Source: Gemmatimonadaceae bacterium (lineage in GTDB: Bacteria; Gemmatimonadota; Gemmatimonadetes; Gemmatimonadales; Gemmatimonadaceae). Taken from it: a DNA stretch of 58,401 nucleotides. Of the stretch, positions 36,114 to 43,972 are shown piece by piece. Each line of letters begins with the position of its first letter. Positions within the stretch are counted from its first letter, which is position 1. A program made the translations under genes and the position numbers. The DNA is taken from the NCBI GenBank assembly GCA_025930755.1, contig JAICOJ010000011.1, forward strand, positions 1 to 58,401. Reading direction: 5' to 3'. The notes below the pieces were generated by a model. It was not told the origin of the DNA. It did not search any database and saw nothing but the letters and a program-made list of their open reading frames with translations.

Positions 36114-37530
36114 TCCTCGTTCCTCGTAGCTTCCGCTCGAGCTCGGGACTCGGCCTCGCCATGACCGTCTGTGCCCGCTCCACGAGTGCGCGGCCGGGCG
36201 GGCCGCCACGCGCGCGACGTACGTGGCGCCGGCGCGTCCAGTCGACCGGAACCACCACACTGCCGCGCGCACGACTGTACCACGCGGCGAGGGCCGCGGC
36301 CTCGTGGAGGTCGCGCGCTGGCGGTGCTCCCTCCTGCGACCACCGCATGACGACGTGGGCCCCGGTCACGTCCCGCGCATGCAGCCACACATCGTCCGGC
36401 TTCGCGATGTCGTACGTCAGCTCGTCATTGGCACGAGCGCCTCGTCCGACGAGCACTTCGATTCCGCCTGACGTCCGATACGATTTGTAGGGCAGTCGCG
36501 TGGGCGCCGCCGGCGATCGCGTCCGGGTCGCGCGCGGTCGCGTCGCATCGGCCGGCGCTTCCGGCTCGTCCTCGAGCGCCGCGATGCGCGCCGGCAGCCG
36601 TTCGAGCGCGCGCTCCATCGCCCGCACTTCCTTGTAGAGGCGCTCGGCCAGCACAATCGGTGTCTCTCGCGGATCGTCGGACCGGGGCACCGGCGTCTCC
36701 ATTCCGTCCGCAAGCACGATCGTGGCGGGTACCTCCGCCTCCGCGCCGAGCGCCATGAGGGCATCCGCGACCTCGCGCAACCGCGGCGCCTCACGAGCGC
36801 GTTCGAGCTCCCGGCGCATTCTCGCGATCGCGCGGGACATCCGCGCTGCTGGTTCCCTCGCCTCCACGGGTTCCCCAGCGGGCGGTGATATCAGCGATGC
36901 GACGGGCTCCCCGTCGCACAGCGGCAGCGGGAAGACGACCTCTCCGCAGCGAACAGGGGCCGCCGTGGGCAGCGAGACGATGAGTCGGTAGCGATCGAGC
37001 GCGCGCTCCGGATCTGCCAGCAGCGCGGCGCACACTGCCGGGCTCATCCATCGACCGCGCAGGAGTGCGCCCTCGTCGCGCGTGGCCACCGCCGCGCGAA
37101 TCGCTTCGTCGTCGAGCACGCGGCGCGGCTCCGCGGCCGCCGGCAGCGGCGTTCCGATCGTGGCCAGCGCGTGGCGCGTGTCCCGGATGCGCGCGCCGCG
37201 AGCGTTCGGCACGAAGCTGATCTCGATATCGCCCTGCTTCGAAGCGGAACCGCGAAACTTTCCCGGGCGGTCGCACCGAATGGTGAGGCGACGGTCGTCG
37301 ACGGGCGCCGCGACGTCCACGATCGACCAGCGCCTGAGCAGCTCCCCCGCGGGTTGGCCCTTGTCCTCCCGAATGGTGAGCGCGCGCAGGTCGAACGAGA
37401 CCGCGGGGGTTCCCTCGCACCACAGGGTGAGGACACGCGACAGATGATCCGCGCGACACGCGACGATGCGCCGCCCGCGCCACCGCTCGCCGAGCTCGCG
37501 CGCAACGTAGTGCATGGTGAGACTATCCAT
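36091..37530 (-). CDS. NFACT family protein (RqcH/fibronectin-binding A-like)
   Basis: 479 residues; typical RqcH has about 570. The N-terminal NFACT-N domain starts MDSLTMHYVARELGERW and has the Asp-Arg pair (79-80, in DDRRLTIRC) needed for tRNA use in RqcH. The C-terminal NFACT-R domain, near YKSYRTSGGIEVLVGRGARA and DVWLHARDVTGAHVVMRW, is intact. The middle coiled coil appears reduced and replaced by an Ala/Arg/Pro-rich linker. RqcH-type proteins add alanine tails to stalled chains on 50S subunits; a shorter coiled coil might change subunit contact. The last residues (LRGTRTEERGNG) are encoded by the heptanucleotide repeat at 36101-36128. The start ATG at 37530 is preferred to 37515. Confidence 0.83.
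   Translation of the reverse strand: MDSLTMHYVARELGERWRGRRIVACRADHLSRVLTLWCEGTPAVSFDLRALTIREDKGQPAGELLRRWSIVDVAAPVDDRRLTIRCDRPGKFRGSASKQGDIEISFVPNARGARIRDTRHALATIGTPLPAAAEPRRVLDDEAIRAAVATRDEGALLRGRWMSPAVCAALLADPERALDRYRLIVSLPTAAPVRCGEVVFPLPLCDGEPVASLISPPAGEPVEAREPAARMSRAIARMRRELERAREAPRLREVADALMALGAEAEVPATIVLADGMETPVPRSDDPRETPIVLAERLYKEVRAMERALERLPARIAALEDEPEAPADATRPRATRTRSPAAPTRLPYKSYRTSGGIEVLVGRGARANDELTYDIAKPDDVWLHARDVTGAHVVMRWSQEGAPPARDLHEAAALAAWYSRARGSVVVPVDWTRRRHVRRARGGPPGRALVERAQTVMARPSPELERKLRGTRTEERGNG
36101..36128. repeat. Heptanucleotide tandem repeat in the NFACT 3' end
   Basis: Four 7-bp units, CCTCGTT CCTCGGT CCTCGTT CCTCGTA. Its length and place at a minus-strand 3' end match those at 111-138 and 26634-26661, but the unit differs. 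Here it is inside the coding sequence, just before the stop. Confidence 0.8.
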
Positions 37531-37542
37531 TGCCGCGCGCGT

Positions 37543-37571
37543 TTGACACGCGCCGACGATGCCCGTAGCTT
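37543..37571 (+). promoter_or_regulatory. Promoter for folK-panB-panC
   Basis: TTGACA (37543-37548), 17 nt, TAGCTT (37566-37571), 77 nt before the folK ATG. The -35 box is perfect and the -10 box shares the TAG start seen in the ssrA promoter. The start of the divergent NFACT gene is 13 nt away. Confidence 0.5.
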
Positions 37572-37647
37572 CACGCCGTGTCAACGCCAGCTCCTCGCTC
37601 GTCGTCGCTCGGCGAGCGGCGATCTCCGGCACGCGCGTGAGCTCCTC

Positions 37648-38058
37648 ATGCGCGACATCGCCTACATCGCGCTTGGCTCGAATCTCGGCGACCGCAGCGC
37701 GCATCTCGCCCACGCGCGGGCCGCGTTGGCTGCGCTCCCCGACTCGCGGCTCATCGCGGTGAGCTCCATCGAGGAGACCGACCCGCTCGGCGGCGTGGCG
37801 CAGCATTCCTATCTGAATCAGATGGCGGCACTCGAGACGGCGCTCGATCCGCGCGCGCTGCTCGCGGCGCTCCAGCGCATCGAGCGCGAGGCAGGACGCG
37901 TCCGCGACGAGCGGTGGGGGGCCCGAACGCTCGACCTCGACATTGTGAAGTTCGGCGACCAGGAGGTGCGCGATCCGCATCTCATCATTCCGCATCCCGG
38001 CCTGGAGACGCGCGACTTCTGGCGGCGCGAGCTCGCCGAGCTCGGAGAGATCATGTGA
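37648..38058 (+). CDS. folK: 2-amino-4-hydroxy-6-hydroxymethyldihydropteridine diphosphokinase
   Basis: 136 residues. Transfers pyrophosphate from ATP to the pterin in folate synthesis. Motifs YIALGSNLGDR at the start, then ERWGARTLDLDIVKFG with the Mg-binding aspartates, and LIIPHPGLETRDF near the end, match HPPK. It is about 25 residues shorter than E. coli FolK. It shares 4 nt with panB; folP and folB are not in the window. Confidence 0.94.
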   Translation: MRDIAYIALGSNLGDRSAHLAHARAALAALPDSRLIAVSSIEETDPLGGVAQHSYLNQMAALETALDPRALLAALQRIEREAGRVRDERWGARTLDLDIVKFGDQEVRDPHLIIPHPGLETRDFWRRELAELGEIM

Positions 38059-38876
38059 GCAACGGCGCCGACAAGCGAAAGGTCCTGACGATCCGCGACA
38101 TCATCGAGCGAAAACGAACGGCTCGAAAGATCGTCATGGTGACCGCGTACGATGCGCTGTTTGGTCGTCTCGTCGACGAGGCCGACGTCGACATCGTGCT
38201 GGTCGGCGATTCGCTCGGCCACGTGGTGCAGGGCCGTGATTCCACCCTCCCGGTGACGCTCGGCGACATGATTTACCACGGCCGGGCAGTGCGGAGAGGG
38301 GTGACCAACGCACTCCTCGTCATCGACATGCCCTTCCTTACGTATCAGGTGAGCGAAGAGCAGGCACTCCTCAATGCTGGTCGGGTGATGCAGGAAACCG
38401 GAGCGCAGGCGGTAAAGCTCGAAGGTGGCGATGAGCGCATCGCACGCGCCATTGGGACGCTCACGGGGATCGGCGTACCCGTCATGGCACACCTCGGCTT
38501 CACCCCACAATCGGTTCACGCGCTGGGCGGTCCACGGGTGCAGGGACGGGGTGACGACGCGGCGGAGCGCTTACTCGCCGACGCGCGCCGCGTGGAGGAG
38601 GCCGGCGCTTTCGCGCTCGTTCTCGAGCTCATGCCCGCGGCGGTCGCGCGTCGAGTGACTGAGAGCCTCACGATTCCAACGATTGGCATCGGCGCTGGCG
38701 TAGGCTGCGACGGACAGGTCCTCGTGCTGCCCGACCTGTTGGGGCTCAACGACCGCTTTCGTCCGAGGTTTCTCAAGCCGTATGCAAACCTGGCCGAGGA
38801 CGTTCGCAAGGCGGTCGGGGCATTCCGCGACGAAGTACGCGCGGGCACGTATCCGGATGATCAGCACAGCTTCTGA
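38055..38876 (+). CDS. panB: 3-methyl-2-oxobutanoate hydroxymethyltransferase
   Basis: 273 residues. Adds a hydroxymethyl group from methylene-THF to alpha-ketoisovalerate, making ketopantoate. Motifs VTAYDALFGRLVDEADVD, LVGDSLGHVVQG, VMAHLGFTPQS and VGCDGQVLVLPDLLGL are typical. GTG start in the folK stop. It needs a folate cofactor, which fits its place beside folK. Confidence 0.96.
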   Translation: MSNGADKRKVLTIRDIIERKRTARKIVMVTAYDALFGRLVDEADVDIVLVGDSLGHVVQGRDSTLPVTLGDMIYHGRAVRRGVTNALLVIDMPFLTYQVSEEQALLNAGRVMQETGAQAVKLEGGDERIARAIGTLTGIGVPVMAHLGFTPQSVHALGGPRVQGRGDDAAERLLADARRVEEAGAFALVLELMPAAVARRVTESLTIPTIGIGAGVGCDGQVLVLPDLLGLNDRFRPRFLKPYANLAEDVRKAVGAFRDEVRAGTYPDDQHSF

Positions 38877-38877
38877 C

Positions 38878-39726
38878 ATGCGGCGCCTGACACGCGTCGC
38901 CGAGGTGCGGGATTTGGTGGCCGCCGAGCGCGCCGCTGGCAAACGCGTTGGGTTCGTTCCAACGATGGGGTTTCTCCACGAGGGGCACCTGAGACTGGTC
39001 GATGAAGCACGCCGGCGCGCCGACGTGGTGGTGATGAGCATCTTCGTGAATCCCCTGCAATTCGGACCAACCGAGGACCTGAGCCGCTATCCCCGCGACC
39101 TGGAAGGGGACGCGGGAAAAGCCGAAGCGCGTGGCGTGGACGCGCTCTTTGTTCCTGAGGCTCACGCGATCTACCCGGAGCCGCCGCGCGTCGTCGTCAG
39201 CCCGCGCGCGCTCGCGGGCCGCTGGGAGGGGGCCGCACGGCCTGGCCACTTCGAGGGCGTCCTCACCGTGGTCGCGAAGCTGTTCAACATCGTGCAGCCT
39301 CACGTCGCGGTGTTCGGCCAGAAGGACATCCAGCAGGCGACCCTCGTGCGTGCCATGGTGCGGGACCTCGACATGCCCGTCGAGATCGTGGTGTCCCCGA
39401 CCGTTCGCGAGGCCGATGGATTGGCGATGTCGAGTCGCAACAGCTATCTCGATCCACACGAGCGCGAGCGTGCGCTGGCGCTCTCGGGCGCGCTCCGCGC
39501 GGCCGAGACCGCCCACCGCTCTGGCGTGCGCAGCGCGACACAGCTCGAGGAGATCGCGCGCGGACATCTCGCATCGGCGGGGATCGAGGACGTGGACTAC
39601 GTCGCCATCGCCGACCCGAATACGCTCGAGCCGCTCGTGCATGCAGAAGCGGGCGCGATCGTGGCTCTGGCGGCCCGAATCGGCCGCACCCGCCTCATCG
39701 ACAACGTGATCCTGGGATCTCCGTGA
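38878..39726 (+). CDS. panC: Pantothenate synthetase
   Basis: 282 residues. Joins pantoate and beta-alanine with ATP. The nucleotide-binding motif is PTMGFLHEGHLRLV; other motifs are FVNPLQFGPTED, FGQKDIQQ and the KMSKS-like MSSRNSYL. The ATG at 38878 lies 1 nt after panB; an ATG at 38857 is an alternative. A GTG overlap at the end leads to the next gene. panD and panE are not in the window. Confidence 0.96.
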   Translation: MRRLTRVAEVRDLVAAERAAGKRVGFVPTMGFLHEGHLRLVDEARRRADVVVMSIFVNPLQFGPTEDLSRYPRDLEGDAGKAEARGVDALFVPEAHAIYPEPPRVVVSPRALAGRWEGAARPGHFEGVLTVVAKLFNIVQPHVAVFGQKDIQQATLVRAMVRDLDMPVEIVVSPTVREADGLAMSSRNSYLDPHERERALALSGALRAAETAHRSGVRSATQLEEIARGHLASAGIEDVDYVAIADPNTLEPLVHAEAGAIVALAARIGRTRLIDNVILGSP

Positions 39727-40556
39727 GCTGGAGCGCGGTGGTCGCGGCGCTGGAGGACGGCGTGACCTTTCGGTCGCGCGTCAGCGTGTATCTGCATCCG
39801 CTGGCCGGCCGGCCGATTCTCTGGCACGTGCTCCACTCGTTGTCGCGGGTCACGCCACCGCCCGACGACATTCGCATTCTTCACTCATCGAGCACCGCCG
39901 TTGCGCTGCCCTCCGGGCTCTCCGTCCCGCTGGACCTGCAGCCGGTGGACTCGGGATCCGAGCTCGTGTCGTTGCGGGCCGCCGTCACGCCACCGGGGCT
40001 TCGCGCGCTGCTCGATGGCGCGGCCGCGCTCGTGACACCGTCGACCATCGCGCGGGCACTGCGTGCGGCCGAGAGCGGGGTCGCTGCGCTGCTGGATCGA
40101 CACGACGAGCTGACCCCGCTGCTGGTCGGCGGCGAAGGGCCCGCGCTCGCCTCCGCCGACGACCCTCGCAGGCCGATCGGGGCACATCGTGTGGCGCCGA
40201 CATCCGAGGACGAGCTCATCCGCATCACCGACCGTCACGCGCTCTCGGACGCGTCGGTCGCCATCCGCGATCGCCTCATTCGAGAGCACGAGGCCAATGG
40301 CGTGAGCTTCGTGCTGCCTGCCACGACCTGGATCGACGCGGACGTCAGGATAGGCGCAGACACGGTCATCTATCCAGGAACCGTGATCGAGGGTGCGACG
40401 GACATCGGCGCGGAGTGCGTCATTGGTCCCTACTCGCGCATCGTCGAGTCGCGAATCGGTCGTGGCGTAGAGCTCAAGGGGTGGAACTACGTCGCCCGCA
40501 CCAGCGTCCGGAATCACGCCGTGCTCGAGCCCTATGTTCGCCGCGGATTCGATTGA
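39723..40556 (+). CDS. GlmU-like protein with degenerate N-terminal domain and short beta-helix
   Basis: 277 residues. The N-terminal two-thirds resembles a degenerate nucleotidyltransferase: it has LHPLAGRPILWHVLHSL, like GlmU, but lacks the opening LAAGxGTRM loop needed to bind UTP. The last about 75 residues make a short left-handed beta-helix (TWIDADVRIGADTVIYPGTV, ECVIGPYSRIVESRIGRG) like the start of the GlmU acetyltransferase domain, then stop. Neither GlmU activity is expected from this gene alone. It could be a binding or regulatory relic. It overlaps panC by 4 nt and the HD gene by 23 nt. Confidence 0.72.
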   Translation: MSWSAVVAALEDGVTFRSRVSVYLHPLAGRPILWHVLHSLSRVTPPPDDIRILHSSSTAVALPSGLSVPLDLQPVDSGSELVSLRAAVTPPGLRALLDGAAALVTPSTIARALRAAESGVAALLDRHDELTPLLVGGEGPALASADDPRRPIGAHRVAPTSEDELIRITDRHALSDASVAIRDRLIREHEANGVSFVLPATTWIDADVRIGADTVIYPGTVIEGATDIGAECVIGPYSRIVESRIGRGVELKGWNYVARTSVRNHAVLEPYVRRGFD

Positions 40557-41079
40557 GCTCCCGGCGTGGGCCCGCGTCAACGACAAGCGCCGTGCCCACA
40601 TCGCTCGCGTGACCGCACTGCTCGATCGCTGGGCGGGAGAGCTGCGTGTCCCGCCTGACGAGGCGCGCGCCTGGCACGATGCTGGTTTGTGGCACGACGC
40701 GCTGCGCGACGCCCCCGAGGCCGAGCTCCGGGCGCTCGTGCCCGATCCATCGCTGCCGACCCAGATTCTGCATGGACCGGCCGCCGCGCAGCGGCTCGTC
40801 CGCGACGGCGAAACGCGCATCGAGGTTCTCGAGGCCATTCGGTGGCACACGGTGGGGAACGGTGCGTGGGCCCGAACAGGTCGCGCGCTGTACATGGCCG
40901 ACTTTCTGGAGCCGGGGCGATCGTTCGCGCGCGCGGACCGAGCGTTTCTGGCGTCGCATCTCGTACACGACTTCGACGGCGTCTTTCGCCAGGTCGTGCG
41001 ACAGCGACTGGAGTGGTCGTTGCGGGAAGGGAATCAGCTGTATCCCGAGACGGTCTCGCTGTGGAACGACGTCGCCTGA
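40534..41079 (+). CDS. HD-domain hydrolase similar to YqeK
   Basis: 181 residues. HD-domain elements in order: RRAHIARVTALLDRWAGEL, HDAGLWHDALRDA (metal-binding His-Asp), LHGPAAAQRLV, and IRWHTVGNGAWAR then YMADFLEPGRSFARADR. These match YqeK, which hydrolyses diadenosine tetraphosphate symmetrically. In many bacteria yqeK is followed by lytR-type and rsfS genes; here a LytR_C gene follows, but nadD and rsfS are absent. The start ATG lies inside the previous gene. Confidence 0.83.
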   Translation: MFAADSIELPAWARVNDKRRAHIARVTALLDRWAGELRVPPDEARAWHDAGLWHDALRDAPEAELRALVPDPSLPTQILHGPAAAQRLVRDGETRIEVLEAIRWHTVGNGAWARTGRALYMADFLEPGRSFARADRAFLASHLVHDFDGVFRQVVRQRLEWSLREGNQLYPETVSLWNDVA

Positions 41080-41501
41080 TACGCCGTGCGGCAGTGGTGG
41101 TCGCACTGGGGTTGGTCGTGGCGGGAATCGTCCTCGCCGTACGCAGCCCCTCGACTCGCGCGCCGCAGGCGGTTCGTCAGCGCGTCGATGCCGAGGCGCC
41201 GCCAGGCGTGCGCATCCGCGTCGAAGTGCTCAACGCCACGCGGGTGCGTGGCCTGGCGCGTCGCGCCACGATGCATCTCCGCGACCGCGGATTCGACGTC
41301 GTCACCGTGGGCACGTCTCGAGAGACGCGGGACACCACGGTCGTGCTCGACCGCTCGGGGCACGCCGACTGGGCCGCGCTCGTCGCGCGCGCGTTAGGCG
41401 GCGCCCGCGTGGAGCAGGCGCCGGACAGCTCACGCTACCTGGATGTGACCGTCCTGGTCGGGGCGACGTGGCGGCCGCCGGCCGAGCCGTTCTACCCGTA
41501 G
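41061..41501 (+). CDS. LytR C-terminal domain protein, membrane-anchored
   Basis: 146 residues. One membrane segment (about 5-27: AAVVVALGLVVAGIVLAV) anchors a LytR_C domain (about 50-140) with IRVEVLNATRVRGLARRA, DVVTVGTS and VTVLVGATW. The LytR-CpsA-Psr catalytic domain is absent. Its role at the cell wall is inferred. The start GTG is inside the HD gene. Its 3' end overlaps rlmN on the other strand by 72 nt. Confidence 0.78.
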   Translation: MERRRLIRRAAVVVALGLVVAGIVLAVRSPSTRAPQAVRQRVDAEAPPGVRIRVEVLNATRVRGLARRATMHLRDRGFDVVTVGTSRETRDTTVVLDRSGHADWAALVARALGGARVEQAPDSSRYLDVTVLVGATWRPPAEPFYP

Positions 41502-42512
41502 CTGGCCGCACGCCGCGGCGATGTCGACACCGCGGCTCTTGCGAATCGCCACTTCCACACCGGCGCGGCGCAGCTCTCGCGCGAACGCCACCGTGCGCTC
41601 CGGCGTCGACGGCTTGAATTCCAGCGCGCCTCCCGGATGCAGCGGGATGAGGTTGACGAACGCCCCACAATCTTTCGCGAGCCGGCCGAGCTGGAGCGCA
41701 TGCTCCACGGCGTCGTTGACCCCGCCCAATAGCACGTACTCGAAGGTCACGCGGCGGTCGAACGCGCGCGCGGCCTCGATTACTTCCGCCAGCGGGTATT
41801 TCACGTTGATCGGCATGAGCTCCCGGCGCAGGGCGTCCGACGGAGCATGAATCGAGATGGCGAGCCGGAACTGCTCGGGCCGCGCCGCGAGGGCCTCGAT
41901 ACCGGGAAGGACGCCGACCGTCGAGACGGTGATGTGCCGCGCGCCGATCCCCATGCCGTTCGACGCGTTGAGAATGGTGAGCACCGGGTCGACCGCCTTC
42001 CAGTTCATCATCGGTTCGCCCATACCCATGAACACAATGTTGGTGATCGCGATCGGCGGATCGAGCAGCCGCATCTCGCGCACCTGCCCGGCGATCTCCC
42101 ACACAGCGAGGTTCCGGGCGAATCCCATGCGCCCGGTCGCGCAGAAGGCGCACTGGAGCGCGCAGCCCGCCTGCGACGAGATACACAGCGTCGTCCGACT
42201 CCCCTCCGGAATCGCCACGCTTTCGATCGCTTCGCCGTCGGGAAGGCGAAAGAGGAACTTCTCGGTCCCGTCGGCCGACCGTTGCCGCGCCACCGCCTCG
42301 AGCCGCGGCAGCGAGAAATGGTCCGCGAGGAGCTCGCGAAAGGCGCGCGGGAGCTCCGACATCCTCTCGAAGGTCGGTGCGGGATTGGTCCAAAGCCGGC
42401 GCGCGACCTGCGCGCCGCGATACGCCGCCTCTCCGTGAGCGACCGCGAACTCGCGCAGCCGTCGCTCAGCCTCGTCAGGCACGAGATCGAGCAGATTGAC
42501 CTTCTCGGTCAC
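41430..42512 (-). CDS. rlmN: 23S rRNA (adenine-2503-C2)/tRNA-A37 methyltransferase
   Basis: 360 residues, a radical-SAM enzyme that methylates A2503 by way of a cysteine. The cluster cysteines are Cys117, Cys121 and Cys124 in SSQAGCALQCAFCATG, and the methyl-carrying Cys lies near 333 in DIAAACGQLR. Motifs ITNIVFMGMGEPMMNW and ISIHAPSDALRRELMP are family-like. The start GTG overlaps the outer-membrane gene stop by 4 nt; a longer reading upstream is not RlmN. The last about 20 residues (ERLGRRPPRRPDQDGHIQVA) are atypical and come from the overlap with the LytR_C gene. Confidence 0.95.
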   Translation of the reverse strand: MTEKVNLLDLVPDEAERRLREFAVAHGEAAYRGAQVARRLWTNPAPTFERMSELPRAFRELLADHFSLPRLEAVARQRSADGTEKFLFRLPDGEAIESVAIPEGSRTTLCISSQAGCALQCAFCATGRMGFARNLAVWEIAGQVREMRLLDPPIAITNIVFMGMGEPMMNWKAVDPVLTILNASNGMGIGARHITVSTVGVLPGIEALAARPEQFRLAISIHAPSDALRRELMPINVKYPLAEVIEAARAFDRRVTFEYVLLGGVNDAVEHALQLGRLAKDCGAFVNLIPLHPGGALEFKPSTPERTVAFARELRRAGVEVAIRKSRGVDIAAACGQLRVERLGRRPPRRPDQDGHIQVA

Positions 42513-43405
42513 GGATAGGTCGCGTTGATCGTGAATTGATAAACGCCGCCAAGTCCGTCCGCGCCCTCTTCGCGCGCGACGGCGACGACGTACTTGTCGT
42601 AGTGAAACCCCACCCCCAGCCGTGCGCGCCAGGGTCCGTTTTCCCACCGGACGGTGCGAGCGAGTCCGAGTCGTACCGCGAGCGGGCCGTGCCGCCCCGA
42701 GGCGTAGATGAACTCCAGCCGCTCATCGGGCTCGGTGAAATCCGCAGAGACCCCCGCGCGCGCCTGGCGCACGCTCGACGTCCCCCACACGCGCAAGTCG
42801 CCGGCCACATGGAGCGTCGTGCGCTCATCTCCCGTCTGCGCCGGTCGCCAGAGAAACGATGCGACCCCCACTCGCGCATCCCGCCACAGGCTGTCCACGA
42901 GCACGCCACCATCCACGGCCACCGCGGTCCGGCGCGCCCCGCCCATCGAGCCGGTCCGCGCGCGAAGCGACAGCCCCACCGAGACGTTCCGCGTGTTTCG
43001 CCGCGCGGCCGACATGGAGAGCATGGCCGTGCTGTAGCTGACGTCGCCGTCGGAGGCGTCGGGACTCGTCGTCGTGGACGCGATGTCATCGACACCCCAG
43101 CGGGCGGCTGACAGCCCGACCACGATGCGCTCCGACAGGGAGTGCGCGGCCGTGAGTAGCTGCGCGCTAACCCCTTGGGTCTCGGGGGTCTGAAGGGCAG
43201 CCGCTCCCACTCGGAGCTTCGCGCCGTTGAGCGTGACGAGCGTGGCCGGGTTGCCCAGCCCGTCCGCGAGGTCGGTCGGGAGCGCCGCCGGGCGGTCGAG
43301 AGCCGCGAGCGGGAACTGGAGCAGATCCCGTCCGGGCACGCGCTGCGCGGCCGCGACCGGAGGGGCGAGCGCCGCGATCGCGAGCGCGAAAACCAAGTGG
43401 CGCAT
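42509..43405 (-). CDS. Outer-membrane beta-barrel protein (PorV/PorQ-like)
   Basis: 298 residues. A signal peptide (MRHLVFALAIAALAPPVAA, cleavage likely after AAA) precedes alternating-pattern strands typical of a beta-barrel (e.g. LHVAGDLRVWGTSS, LAVRLGLARTVRW, RARLGVGFHYDKYVV) with a C-terminal strand ending in YQFTINATYP. The early segment LADGLGNPATLVTLNGAKL resembles FadL/PorQ-type entry motifs. The role is unknown. It implies an outer membrane. It starts at ATG 43405 and overlaps rlmN by 4 nt. Confidence 0.72.
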   Translation of the reverse strand: MRHLVFALAIAALAPPVAAAQRVPGRDLLQFPLAALDRPAALPTDLADGLGNPATLVTLNGAKLRVGAAALQTPETQGVSAQLLTAAHSLSERIVVGLSAARWGVDDIASTTTSPDASDGDVSYSTAMLSMSAARRNTRNVSVGLSLRARTGSMGGARRTAVAVDGGVLVDSLWRDARVGVASFLWRPAQTGDERTTLHVAGDLRVWGTSSVRQARAGVSADFTEPDERLEFIYASGRHGPLAVRLGLARTVRWENGPWRARLGVGFHYDKYVVAVAREEGADGLGGVYQFTINATYP

Positions 43406-43473
43406 GCACTTCGACAATACCCGCGCGCCCCCCCAACGTCAAGAAAACGCTTCCCGCCCGCCTGTGCGGGATG

Positions 43474-43479
43474 TAGATT
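43474..43479 (+). promoter_or_regulatory. Possible -10 box upstream of the second EIIA gene
   Basis: TAGATT lies 34 nt before the EIIA start; the -35 position reads TTCCCG, a poor match. A 5-bp hairpin (CCCGC-CTGT-GCGGG) is just upstream (43457-43470). Weak evidence; the -10 agrees with the TAGxxT form seen before ssrA and folK. Confidence 0.3.
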
Positions 43480-43513
43480 CACTTTCTTTCAGTCCAGGGT
43501 TCGTGGAGCGTCC

Positions 43514-43972
43514 GTGCTGCTGACTGAGCTGCTCACCGTGGACCGTGTCCGGGTCCCGCTCGGCAGCCGAACGAAGAGCGACGTGCTGCGCGAGCTGGTC
43601 GAGCTCGCGGCGACACGTCGTAACGCTGACTCGGTGGAATCGATGCTCGCAGCAGTGCGCGAGCGGGAGCAGGTGCTGAGCACGGGCATCGGCGGAGGCG
43701 TGGCGATACCACATGGCAAGACGCCGCAGGTCGAGCAGCTCATGCTCGCCGCTGGTGTCGCGCGGGACGCCATCGACTTCGACGCCCTCGACGGCCAGCC
43801 CGTTCACCTTTTTTTCCTATTGGTCGGTCCTGAAAGCGCATCCGGCGCTCACGTCAAAGCCCTGAGCCGTATCTCGCGCCTGCTTCGCCGGGATCGGCTG
43901 CGTACCGACCTGTTGGCCGCCCCCACGGCCGAGGCCTTCCTCGACGTCATCCGGCGGTCGGAGGCCGCGTGA
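43514..43972 (+). CDS. PTS EIIA domain protein, fructose/nitrogen type, second copy
   Basis: 152 residues, one EIIA domain with the acceptor histidine His67 in GIGGGVAIPHGK. It is related to the gene at 137-589 but clearly diverged. A GGAG site 6 nt upstream supports the GTG start at 43514. It heads a run of overlapping genes (VanZ, aspS, phoH and so on), which suggests that its EIIA may regulate this region or that it is simply the first gene. No EIIB, EIIC, HPr or EI is here. Confidence 0.87.
   Translation: MLLTELLTVDRVRVPLGSRTKSDVLRELVELAATRRNADSVESMLAAVREREQVLSTGIGGGVAIPHGKTPQVEQLMLAAGVARDAIDFDALDGQPVHLFFLLVGPESASGAHVKALSRISRLLRRDRLRTDLLAAPTAEAFLDVIRRSEAA

Noticed and set aside
36031-36128. 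CRISPR array from the heptad repeats
   Set aside because: The units are 7 bp, directly adjacent and without spacers; no cas gene is present.
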